The notes beneath the pieces are model-generated. The model was not told the origin of the DNA. It ran no database searches and worked only from the letters and a program-made list of their open reading frames with translations. A program made the translations under genes and the position numbers. From positions 496,001 through 560,000 of the forward strand of contig MBPM02000008.1 in assembly GCA_001695595.3 (NCBI GenBank): DNA of 64,000 bases. The letters run 5' to 3'. This document shows, piece after piece, positions 10,653 through 20,462 of the stretch (position 1 is its first letter; every line of letters starts with the position of its first letter). Origin of the DNA: Plasmopara viticola (taxonomy: Eukaryota > Oomycota > Peronosporomycetes > Peronosporales > Peronosporaceae).

Positions 10653-10850
10653 TTGATCGCTAAGGCTACCGCTCTTACAGGTGGAGTGCGAAGTAAGAGC
10701 ATATGTGCTCTTATTGAGGCCAGCATCGGTTTTTGAAGTGGTATAGTCTTTCTTACGAATTGATGGAATGACCTGGGGATGACTGCCTAATTGCCGTTGC
10801 GATATGGGGTCAGGAAAAGGCGCTTCGATTGCAAACCGCGATCTTTCGAT

Positions 10851-10996
10851 TACGCTTTTAGTCATAAATGAGTGTAATCAAACCCAAGCTTAGAACTTAT
10901 GCTTTCATAAGATTAGGATAACGGTGTACGCTTTTAGTCATAGATGAGTGCAATAACACCCAAGCTTAAAATTTATGTTTTCATAAGGCTAGGATT
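10851..10996. repeat. Tandem repeat, period 76 bp, two copies
   Basis: The block starting TACGCTTTTAGTCATAAATG at 10851 recurs at 10927 with a few substitutions, ending AAGGCTAGGAT near 10996. It follows the larger direct repeat by about 200 bp and lies in non-coding sequence. Confidence 0.85.
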
Positions 10997-13691
10997 TGAA
11001 CTTTTCTTTCCTCGGCATACTGAGAAACGGGCCATATTTGTCCAACATTAGTCCAAGAAAAGCCTTCATGCTGACAAAAGTCTTAACAACCCATGACGTC
11101 AACCAAAAATAATTCGACCTAAATTCGTTGCTCTCCATTATCGCATTACTTAATCTAGGCCCCCTATAGTTGCCGGCGCACGAGATTTCTCGTCGCATTG
11201 AAGTTTTCCAAGACTCGAAATGGTTTTTGTAAGCTCGTACGTGTGCGCCCAAAGGCAGCAAACTCTCGCTGCTAAGTATTTTTTTGACAGTTGAAAATCT
11301 CTCAGAAGCTCAGTTGCAGCCAAAACCTTAGTATTTATAAGTAGGGCGTTTCGCAACAAGTGTGATTAGAGTCTCTCTAGCTGCATGAGTGCTCGTCTAG
11401 CAGCAGCTGTTCAGGGCTTTTAGAGCAATCCTTAAATTACTTGGGACTGTATTGAGTTAGTGGGCCCATGTAAGCCGCTAATTGGGTTCTTCGAAGCGAG
11501 AATTTGCCCATAAACACTTTTTTTAAGGAGCGAGCCTTTCTGGGGCTGGACCGCTTTGAAGTAGCGGCCTTATCGCACAGTCAAGAGAAGAGTGCGAAGA
11601 GGGTCCAAGCTTAGGCCGTCCATAAACACATTCATTCGGCTTGTTTAATAATGGCTTCACCGTCAACTTCCGAATCCCATGAATTATTTTTCAACACACG
11701 CCTTCCTCGCTCACAGGTAAGAAAGCGTGAGCTAAGGGGGAACTTAATTTTGTGTGAATGAACACTGCTCTCTACTTTTTCTTCAATTGTTCCTACGGCA
11801 CGAAGCCCTAATAAATTCAGTGGTTTTGGAAGTAAGTGCCAAAGTTAAGCCCGACCTTTTGATTAAATAAGTGCGGATGTCATGCTCACTTGATTGTCAG
11901 TTATCAAGACTGCCTTAGTATTCCTAAGACAGGTTACAGAATATCGTGTTTCATATCTTTTGGATAGCTTCATTAGCTAAAACACACTAAGCATTACCTA
12001 CGGGATACTGAAGTATGTGCTGTTTAAGACCTAAAATATCGACTTTGGTCGTAGAAATTTAAGCTACGCAAACCCACGCGCTTGGACTCAATTGTCTCTT
12101 TCGTAGGAAGCCGGTAGCTATTCGACCCATATTGGCACCGAGTTCCGTATCCCTCATTGCACTATGGCATCCAGCCCACCCAACTCCCTATTTCCCATTC
12201 GAGCGCGAGTTAGAAAGACAGTCACACTCTTGGGCGTGATTGCTCGTCCGCTCTATTGACCTATTTCCGGCTGCCTTTATTCGGATCCTATGAGTATTGA
12301 ACCAGATACCTCCCGGTCCTGGGTCGAGCGGCTAATCATTCGAGCCATAGGGTCGGTTGACTATGTTCGTAGACGTGATGCGCTCAAAACGCCTGGTTGA
12401 GAGGAGGACTACTCATGCAACTACCTCGTCAGGCAATTTTTCTGTGGGAACTACTTGCCGCGCCGATTCTATGTATCCCGGGTCCTCTGCGTGGACTGGC
12501 GTAAACAAGCACTATAAAGTGCTACCAGATGTGACTTGGCAACACAGCACCATTCATACTGGAGGCGTAAATTAATATATACGACCTTTCGATGAATAAA
12601 TTTTCGGCCCTTAACTAAAATTGACTACTTTGATACTATGATATAGATTTTGGTCGTACTTAAATTTTCTTTAAGAAACAAAATAAAATCAGCAAACTGG
12701 TCAGGGACTTTATTCACTTCACTAATTTTTGTAGCGCCTAGTCTAGAAACGGTATCATTGCTCAGGAAGTATTTTTCCTAGATGCTTTTAAGGCTCCTTT
12801 TATCGGGTGATAACAATTGAATAAAAGTCCTATACGTATACGCAAGAAAATCATGCACATTGACAGAAAGAGCGAGTCATTTGCTGACTTAATCATCATA
12901 TTTGGCATGGCTCTTGTGCGTCGACACAGATGTTGGCATCATGTCAACACTTCTTGTTTTGCCTTGTATTTTGAAAAAAAAAGAGTCCCTCCCCCTCTTA
13001 AATGCAGTACTTCCAAAATTAATCGACATTCTGTGATTACATCATCAAGCTGAATTGCATTATGCAGCGCCTTCATATATGCACTGTGATTGACATCGAC
13101 AAAGATGACTGTCCTTTCTCCTTACATTCCGCATCTCAACGAAACTTAAGCGACCACTTTGAGTTCTTCCGCCATAATTTAGCCGAGCAGGTTATGGTCA
13201 ATGCTTAATCAAACACCTTAGCTAAAACAAAGGTCTATCGTGTGCTGAAAAAAAGACTGATCAGGTGCTGCTGCTTATTATGTGCTTGTTAAATAGAAGA
13301 ATACAATTCACGTCTCGAGCAAGTGTTTTTGTGTAAAAATTGTGATACGGCGATGCAGCTCCCATGGTTTCAAACAAGACCTACACTTCATTCAGGCTAC
13401 CAATACGAACCTCTCTGGGGTAAACGTCCTGCACGTTTTGCTCATTTTACTAACTCTAGTTGATGAAGCAGAGCACAAAGTGCTTTCAAAGAGATGCTGG
13501 AAACATCACATTACTTATGCCACACAATACGGTGATGCCACCAACAAGTATGACATGTAACAAATGCGTGTAAGTCTGTTACTCTAGCAAGATCGGCGCA
13601 ATAATACTTAAATTGATGGCACGCAGAACTTTAGTCCGAAAGTAGGCCGATCGCTCTTTTAGTAAAACTTTTTTGAGATCTCTGTAAGATA
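10997..13691. other. No gene recognised; unassigned AT-rich and moderately GC stretches
   Basis: Short open frames (for example 10989-11261 and 11150-11359 on minus, 12357-12575 on plus) overlap one another and match nothing I know. The stretch 12070-12560 has higher GC and fewer A/T runs than its surroundings and reads in all frames with stops, so it is more likely an old repeat fragment than a gene. No tRNA fold was convincing. Confidence 0.3.
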
Positions 13692-14000
13692 CTACACTCA
13701 CATGTTCTAAAACCATTCTAGAATGTCAGTGAGTGTAGGATATAAACATTCTATATATTTTCGTAAACAAGCTTAACCCACACTCAAGGAGAGATGATAC
13801 ATATATTCATATTACTTAATAGGAAAGGCGACGTACTAGGAGGAATGGCTTACATGAGGAACACAGTAGGAAGAAATAGGATAGGTTACATACAAGTAGG
13901 AAATCAGTCTGAAAAATAATCTCACTTCTTAGTTCGCCACAATTCTACAACTGAACCTACAAGTCCACCTACAAGTCAACCTACAACCTACAGTCCAACA
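13692..14000. repeat. LTR-like fragment with a hairpin at its left edge
   Basis: CTACACTCAC at 13692-13701 pairs with GTGAGTGTAG at 13729-13738, with further pairing around TTCTA/TAGAA, forming an imperfect hairpin. A segment beginning TGTTCTAAAACC (about 13702) and ending GTCCAACA (about 14000) has the TGTT...AACA ends common in LTRs, and a TGTTGGCAGCGAA motif follows at about 14112. No second copy or coding region was found nearby, so a solo LTR is only a suggestion. Confidence 0.3.
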
Positions 14001-15328
14001 CCGCCTATCAACACCCAGATCCTCGAAATCTCCATCGCTTAAATTAGCTTTTTAGAAATAATCAAATGATATTACTTATATAACCCTTGGGCCACGCTAC
14101 GCCAAACCCAGTTGTTGGCAGCGAATTGTGGCTGTCAAAGTCTTAATTTGTCTAGAATTCGGGATTGTTAGATTTTGTTTAAAGTAAAATCGTTGACACA
14201 ATACAGTTTAAAGCTCTATTTTTTCAAACCTTCTTGCCGTCGACATCGTCCTTAGCGTGAAAAGTGTCGATTAACGTGCCAATCCGAAGTATAAGGAACT
14301 AACACCTATGAAATTTGATAGCTTGATGCCGAAGCTCTTCCACTCAGATTAAAAAATCGGTATGGGGAAAGCATTGATGACGTGCTTTCATTTACGGCAG
14401 ACTATCTAACGTGGGAGAGGGCTGTCAAATTCTTGCCCACTGTTACGACGACTTCAAGGCATCAGATTTTGATGCTCTTCGATGAGGCGCCTTGCCGACC
14501 ATCGCTCAAACCAACATCCTCATACAGAATGTTTATACTTACTCAAGGCTTTCTCTTTTTGCTGCCAATGTAGTCAAAAACATCGGCTAAGCTTAAAAGT
14601 AAATGATCACAACTTTATACGAACGTTAGTACGTCATCAAGCTTTGTTAAAAACACTCAAGACGTTTTCTTGCACTGAGCTCCTAGAGTCCCGACTATTC
14701 GACATAGAGCTGTTGATTGCACAACAAGTGTAAGTGTAGAATACGTCGTGCAATTTCCATCGACAATGATATTGAGATATCGCTGGTTATTATTGTGGCA
14801 ATCGCTTTTGCAAACGCATCCTGACAAGACAGTTGCTAACGAGGTCGACCAGAAAAAACGAAAGGCTAAATCATTGTACTATGGCGATGACATACTTATA
14901 TAAGCTGTCAAAATGTCGACTATCAGGTGCTGCTCCGACTCTCCCATTCACCACACGATGGCGAATGCAGACTTTCTTTCAAGCTTCTAAAAAACACGCA
15001 GGACCAAGAATATAAACTTCGTACCAGTCTTGAATCCGCAGTCTATTGCGCACTTAGTCCCGTTAAGATCGGCATAGTGAGCTGTCGTTTCATTTAGCAA
15101 GATCGTGCACCCTCCTTCACGGTTCACTGCTGTGAAACCTCTGTCACAACTATAGAGACCAGCGCTTTTTTCAAAGACTAAATTGATTGACGCAGGGACA
15201 ATATTTGTGCTTCGTTTGCAATTCATCAGTATGCGAATTGATACAACTATCGACATTTTTTGTAATTGACAAAAAAATAGTATCTACTAAAACCTCTCAA
15301 ACTCGCTACACCTCCAGACCCGAAAGTC
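14001..15328. other. No gene recognised
   Basis: Only short frames (for example 14382-14573 and 14482-14733 on plus, 14987-15256 on minus) are open here, in conflicting phases and without recognisable motifs. The last 70 bp are presumably the promoter of the SRD5A3-like gene. Confidence 0.35.
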
Positions 15329-16265
15329 ATGGATATGCTCCACGTGTGGCAACTCACGTGGTTGATTGCTTTATCGAGTGGTCTGCTTTCGTTCCAAAGC
15401 CGTCTCTGTCGTAGTTTTGTGCTTCATGGCAAAACGCGCTCTTCTGCTGCCATCGCTCGCTCCCGGTTCGAGTCGTTGGTGCGTCTGGAGGTACCAAAGC
15501 GCTACTTTACGTGGTTTTACCTCCTCGGAGCTCTGCACAGCATCTTGATGCTGACTCTTGCAGTCTTTTGGCAAGACACGTCAATAGTGCAAACGGCACT
15601 GCACTTTGCACACGCGCACGCTGGCAACACTTTGATTACGATCCAGCCACACACAGTAGCGTTCTTGACACTATTTGCGGTCCATACGTCGCGACGCTTT
15701 CTTGAGTCCTTTTTCATTACAGAGTTTGGAAATGCCACCATGCATGGGTGCAGTATGTTGCCCCCACTATGGATCGATGAATGCGGTCAATGCGTTTCTA
15801 ACACCAAGAATGTTTGTAGTTGTTTTCGTAGGAGGCTATCATTACGTCGCGACAGTACTCTCTGTTCTTTTCGACCCGGACTCGGTGACGGTCCACGAGC
15901 TCTCAACGTGTCGTTGGGTGATGGGCGCATCCGGTCTATTGGTCTTTTCCATTGCATCGTACCATCAAAGTTGCTGCAATTATCTACTAGCAAAGCAAAA
16001 GCGTGCAAATGGTATGAAGCACGTGATTCCTCAAGGCGATTGGTTCAAGGCTGTGCGCAGTCCCCTCTACACGACGGAGATTATGCTCTATGGAGGATTT
16101 CTACTGATCACAGGGTGCACGACCACAATGCTCTATTTTGTGTCAGCGTGGGTACTTGTAAACCAGATTCTACTTGCCGAAATCAGTTCAAAATGGATCG
16201 ACACTAAATTTCGCGACCGTCTCGACGAAATTCCTAAATATAAATTGTTGCCATACATCTGGTAG
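15329..16265 (+). CDS. SRD5A3: SRD5A3 / Dfg10-like polyprenal reductase with an apparent frameshift
   Basis: Two overlapping frames make one family protein of about 311 residues (human SRD5A3 is 318). The first, from the ATG at 15329, has N-terminal membrane helices, the LEVPKRYFTWFYLLG segment and HTSRRFLESFFITEFGNATMH, ending usefully near 15744. The second frame carries NAFLTPRMFVVVFVGGYHYVA, QGDWFKAVRSPLYTTEIMLYGG and a C-terminus ending YKLLPYIW at 16265. The family reduces polyprenal/polyprenol in the ER during dolichol synthesis for N-glycosylation, and the GDWF...SPxY block is the conserved steroid 5-alpha-reductase C-terminal signature. The phase change lies between about 15741 and 15790, where I see no GT-AG pair that could remove it. 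It is either a real one-base gain or two-base loss (pseudogene) or a sequence error. The stop is 76 bp from the converging BUD31 stop. Confidence 0.82.
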
Positions 16266-16341
16266 ATGCACAAATTGTACCAAATTGCGTTGTAACATTG
16301 GAGTGTACTCGAAAAAAAAAACAATTTCTACGTACCAACTT

Positions 16342-17052
16342 TTACTTGTCTCCCTTATTCTTCTTCAGAGGGGCTTCCGACTCCTTCGTCTCCTCCTCGT
16401 CACTATCGTCACTCGACCCACTGTCACTGTCACTCTTTTCAATCGGATCCTCTCGCTTCCTCTTCTTCTCGTCACCGCTCGCGTCCTGCTCCTCCTCCTC
16501 TTGTTCTGTAGCCCACACCTGCGTCGTCTCGTGTTTCTTGGCCGCCTCTTCGCGAGCGATCTGAATCCGTGCCAAATACTGTCCATACTTGTTCCCAAAG
16601 ATATTGTGGTATCCGCCCGGTCCAGAAGCACAGCCTCTACAGCCACTGTGCTTCTCTTGCACGACCTGCTCATCGGAGAGCTGCTGGCGTGGTACGCGGC
16701 AGATACTGACAGTCCCGTAGTTGTAATTCTTGGGATTGATGGCAAACGTGCTGCACAAGCGTTCGTAGCCTGGTTTCTTCCACTTGGCAATGAGATTGGC
16801 ATCGACGACCTTGCGTCGTACACAATAGTCGTACACGTCGCGCGAAATCCGCTTGTACTTGTAAAACATGTCGTACACGTAACGACTGCGCTGCCAGTTG
16901 ATCTGGTGGACGGGCCAAAGCGCCTCACACTGTCGCTTGCCTTCATGGGGTTCGTTCATTCGCTCACGCAACTCACTCTCCAACGCATCCATGACCGGCT
17001 CAATGTACTCGTAGCCAGCCGGCGCGCGATGTTTTTTGCTCCATTTCGACAT
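16342..17052 (-). CDS. BUD31: BUD31 / G10 splicing factor with acidic tail and reduced Cys set
   Basis: The first part is typical BUD31: EPVMDALESELRERMNEPHEGKR followed by ALWPVHQINWQRSRYVYDMFYK, SRDVYDYC and NLIAKWKKPGYERLC. BUD31 is an activated-spliceosome (Bact) component that binds three zinc ions through C-terminal cysteines. Here the C-terminal block retains ICRVP and GCRGCASG, but the family CCLRC, the Cys before ICRVP and the ECxHC pair are replaced (LCSTFAI, TVSICRVP, EKHSGC). After the core, about 75 extra residues follow, rich in Glu, Ser, Asp and Lys with a KKRKRED nuclear signal; the usual protein ends near residue 144. I chose the ATG at 17052 (MSKWSKKHRAPAGYEYIEP, 236 residues); an upstream in-frame ATG at 17091 would add 13 residues. 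Confidence 0.86.
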   Translation of the reverse strand: MSKWSKKHRAPAGYEYIEPVMDALESELRERMNEPHEGKRQCEALWPVHQINWQRSRYVYDMFYKYKRISRDVYDYCVRRKVVDANLIAKWKKPGYERLCSTFAINPKNYNYGTVSICRVPRQQLSDEQVVQEKHSGCRGCASGPGGYHNIFGNKYGQYLARIQIAREEAAKKHETTQVWATEQEEEEQDASGDEKKRKREDPIEKSDSDSGSSDDSDEEETKESEAPLKKNKGDK

Positions 17053-17201
17053 TCTAATAGAAAAAAATGAAGGCTTTCTCGACATTCTCATTTAGAAAAA
17101 TAAATTAGGAAAATATTGTGTACTATTGTGATGACAAAGTACTATTTGCACTGCTATTTATTAGACCACTGATTTTGATCGCAATACAAAAGATTAAGCT
17201 G

Positions 17202-17837
17202 TTAATGAGCTTTCTTGGCTCGACGACGTGCTAGACTTTCCTGACGCTTGGTAGTATACGCCGACGTCTTTTCGTATTCCAAATAGCGTGGGTTGACATC
17301 CAGTCTCTGCGGAAAGTGCACCTTCCTTCCTCTTCCTTTTGACACCATTTTGGTCTCACGATGAGAGACGTGGTGCATAAAATCCTGCCGTGGCTTTTTG
17401 ATCACCTTGTCGTTGCTAGTGTTGGAACGATCTCGAGGGGTCCTGCCCAATTTGGTGCCAGTTGTCCACTCAGCGTGACGGTGAGCAGCAAAGCCGAGTC
17501 GATCCGTCACATATGCTGTGAAATTCGAGAGCATGACTACGTTTACAGTGCCAATGCGACCTTGTGGAAGCGTCACAATACGTTCAAAGCGCTTGGAAAA
17601 GGTCCACGTTGCGGTCGCGTGTTGGTGGACGTGTCGTGTGTCTTTGTGTTGGTACGTTAAGAGTCTCAACGTCAAAGAAACGACGACTTCATTGACGGTA
17701 GTGACGAGTTGCAACCGATTCGTTTGAACGGGAGAGTGACAAGCAGGAGATGATTTTGCATGACTAGAGTTGGTAGAGGGGCTTTGCAAGACACCAACGT
17801 TTTTAAGAGATTTGCAAAATGCATTGCAAAAGATCAA
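17202..17837 (-). CDS. Uncertain basic protein, start not defined
   Basis: A 211-codon minus-strand frame ends at 17202. Its first codon here (17837) is TTG and the first in-frame ATG is about 100 codons in, so either an upstream exon supplies the start or only the C-terminal part is real. A short version from the ATG at 17348 would give 48 residues, MVSKGRGRKVHFPQRLDV onward, strongly basic and ending RRRAKKAH. The middle part (about residues 75-130) reads as alternating beta-strand-like segments. I do not recognise the family. It lies 110 bp from the BUD31 start in tandem orientation, and an overlapping plus-strand frame (17361-17660) weakens the case. Confidence 0.35.
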   Translation of the reverse strand: MIFCNAFCKSLKNVGVLQSPSTNSSHAKSSPACHSPVQTNRLQLVTTVNEVVVSLTLRLLTYQHKDTRHVHQHATATWTFSKRFERIVTLPQGRIGTVNVVMLSNFTAYVTDRLGFAAHRHAEWTTGTKLGRTPRDRSNTSNDKVIKKPRQDFMHHVSHRETKMVSKGRGRKVHFPQRLDVNPRYLEYEKTSAYTTKRQESLARRRAKKAH

Positions 17838-18950
17838 AGAGCTTTACACGCACCGAAATGACTGGCACAGGATGGACACCATGTCACGGAGTGCCGTGCA
17901 CATATTGTCGCTGCCTTTCTTCTTCCCGCTACATAAACTGTGATAATCGATACCAAAGCGGTGTGACTGTGAGAACTATTAAGTTTTACTCGTACTCGTT
18001 TATGGCCAACATTTTGAGTCACTGCAACAGCCATAATTATACTATTGAAACTTGGCAAAAAACAAATATTGGCACGGGCTTACTTCAACACACGCAAAAC
18101 TTGTAAGAAAAAAAAGAAAATGAACTTACTCCATTGAAAATGGGAACAATTCTCAGATTATGATAATAAAATCGTTTATGATACTTTTTTTTAAAGGGTC
18201 CGCTTTCCGGCTTTAAACAATAAAATTGTCAGGGAGGTTGAACTCATGTGCTACTCTGCCTTGTTTTGTTAACTTAGAGACGTTCCAACGTACAGAGTCA
18301 AAAACGTGCGTGTATTTTATTTCATCTCGTTGATGATTAAGCGCTATGACAAAGTAGTGTGGTCCTCAAATCGAGCTGTAGCCATCACTGCTGCTCCACT
18401 CTGGCTAGGTGGATATGAGACTGATACGAGACTGTAGCGCTTTGTTGTCGAGACGTACCTTAGCTTGAATCCTTGTAAAAGTAAAAGCGCTCCTCTTGCG
18501 ACGTACCCAAAAATTATCGATGGAACGTACCCAAATGGACGGTAAATGAATACAGACTACAAAAGCGTAATTACAGTCTTAAAATTCCCTCTAAAAAATA
18601 ATGCTTTCAATGCAATAAGTAAACTCGCATCAAGTCCGAACCTTCAAATCGGTCAACTCAATTCTCTGGCAACGCATTCATGACATTCGATTTAGCGATT
18701 GACGTCTAAGGCCACTTGCAAGACAGCTCCATGTCTTCCATTGTCGTGCTAGCCGTGCTGATAGCAAGTCGAAGTTTGAACAAATGTCGGAATATGCTTT
18801 TTCGACTCGACGCCGTTTACAGCGTATTTATCAGGTTTGTACTGAATAGAGCACTATCATACACTATTTCCGCTTAATTTTATCAACTAATAAAAGTCCC
18901 TTATTTTCTGTCCCGGCCAGAGTGACCGCTTTATTCCGGCCCGGTCCGCC
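17838..18950. other. Intergenic, no gene recognised
   Basis: AT-rich sequence with only short frames in both strands. The 100 bp before 18951 contain a GC-richer stretch (GTCCCGGCCAGAGTGACC and GGCCCGGTCC) likely to be the 5' leader of the Cdc20-like gene. Nothing else stands out. Confidence 0.4.
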
Positions 18951-20189
18951 ATGGACTTTAACTATTATCACAGCATGCAAGTGGACGATAAAAACTGTAC
19001 AGACTCTTTTCGTTCGTACAAAGACCTTTTAGATGCCAACTATTGTCCGAACACGAGACCGCTCCTTGCTATCCGAACCTCGTCAACTCGTCACATTGGT
19101 ACCCACCCCGTTTGTGTCCCAGCTTCAGCCACGCTTGCGTCCCGTAAAAAGGGTACACCGTTCCAGCCGTCCTTGTCGGCGTCGTGTATCTTGGACGCTC
19201 CCCATCTTCGCAACGATTTCTACCTCAACGTCATGGACTGGGGGCCAAATGGCGTCCTCGCCATTGCATTGCACCAAAGCGTGCACTTGTACTCACCCGA
19301 GACTGGCGACATTCAGACAATTGACGCTTGTACCACTTCGAGGGACTACGTCACGTCGGTCAAATGGGCACAACATGCAAGCTGCGACACGAAAACTTGC
19401 CTCCTTGCCATTGGTACCTTGCATTCTTTTCTGCAGCTTTGGGATGTTGCAACACTGACACAACTTCGCTCGCTCCGTGGACACAGTAAGCGCATTGGCT
19501 CGCTGTCCTGGCACGGGCACAACATGTTGACATCGGGCTCTCGAGACGCCACCATTCAATTTACGGATGTCCGGTGTGCCCACTATTTGGTACACAAGCT
19601 CGTCCGTCGCCAGGGCGAAATTTGCGGCTTGGCATGGTCTCCAGACGGCAAGACGCTGGCGTCGGGGAGTTGCAACCATGAATTGTGCTTATGGGATCAC
19701 AGTATGCTGCAAGCACGCGGCGGGCGCGAGCTTGCCGTGCCGCGAGCGGTAAGTATGGAGCACCACGCTCCAGTCCGTGCCTTGGCGTGGAGCCCTTGGC
19801 AACGGCACCTTTTAGCCTCGGGCGGTGGCACAGCAGACAGTACCATTAAACTCTGGCGTGCGTCCACTGGCACACGGATCCACTCGGTACCCACTGGTAC
19901 CCAAGTGTGTGCCCTCGTGTGGTCAAGTACCACCCACCACCTCGTTTCAGCGCATGGCTACGGCGCAGAGAGACATGAACTCACGGTCTGGACCGACTCG
20001 ACGCTGGAGCGAGCGCAGACGCTCACGGGCCACACGGCGCGAGTCTTGCACGCCGCCATTTCACCCAATGGCACGACGCTCGTATCGGCTGGCGCCGATG
20101 AAACCCTGCGGTTCTGGAACGTCTTTCCATCCAAAGCGCCTCGGCTTCAATGGAAAGCAGAGCTCTCCACCTCCCCGGTACTTCGCTGA
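18951..20189 (+). CDS. CDC20: Cdc20/fizzy-family WD40 activator of the APC/C
   Basis: Single-exon frame of 412 residues. The bridge ILDAPHLRNDFYLNVMDWG (about residues 81-100) is the family signature placed just before the propeller. Seven WD repeats follow, including AIGTLHSFLQLWD, GSLSWHGHNMLTSGSRD, GLAWSPDGKTLASGSCNHELCLWD, SGGGTADSTIKLWR and LVSAGADETLRFWN, in Cdc20 order. Cdc20 recruits D-box/KEN substrates to the anaphase-promoting complex. In the N-terminal 80 residues I see a YKDLLDANYCPNTRPLLAIR stretch like that of other Cdc20s, but no DRYIPxR-type C-box, and the protein ends PVLR rather than the usual Ile-Arg tail. A missing upstream exon or a divergent paralogue are both possible. 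The start is the ATG at 18951; the stop is 273 bp from the converging PX-OTU stop. Confidence 0.88.
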   Translation: MDFNYYHSMQVDDKNCTDSFRSYKDLLDANYCPNTRPLLAIRTSSTRHIGTHPVCVPASATLASRKKGTPFQPSLSASCILDAPHLRNDFYLNVMDWGPNGVLAIALHQSVHLYSPETGDIQTIDACTTSRDYVTSVKWAQHASCDTKTCLLAIGTLHSFLQLWDVATLTQLRSLRGHSKRIGSLSWHGHNMLTSGSRDATIQFTDVRCAHYLVHKLVRRQGEICGLAWSPDGKTLASGSCNHELCLWDHSMLQARGGRELAVPRAVSMEHHAPVRALAWSPWQRHLLASGGGTADSTIKLWRASTGTRIHSVPTGTQVCALVWSSTTHHLVSAHGYGAERHELTVWTDSTLERAQTLTGHTARVLHAAISPNGTTLVSAGADETLRFWNVFPSKAPRLQWKAELSTSPVLR

Positions 20190-20462
20190 GCTGCAATCGG
20201 TACAACCACCAGCATTGGTACACTTATATGTGTTTTAACATGTGGTTAAGCGAATATATTAATTTTTAGTCATTTTCCCACTTCACCGCGGGCTTTACTC
20301 CCTGCTCAAACCGTGTTTTAACTTTGACAACAAGTAACCTGCATTATTTTACGCAGGCACGCACTCTATTCCATACCACCGTTTTATGCTTGTACGAGGT
20401 TTGCCCCCAGCTCCCTTCGTCCGCGCTGTACCACATTACTGGCGCCGTCCTTGTTCACTAAT

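Noticed and set aside
12295..12360. tRNA-like sequence (GGTTCAATACTC on minus)
   Set aside because: The T-loop-like motif has no pairing T-stem and no acceptor stem could be drawn.
16174..17070. A 298-codon plus-strand frame overlapping BUD31
   Set aside because: Low-complexity Leu/Ser text antisense to a well-supported BUD31 coding region.
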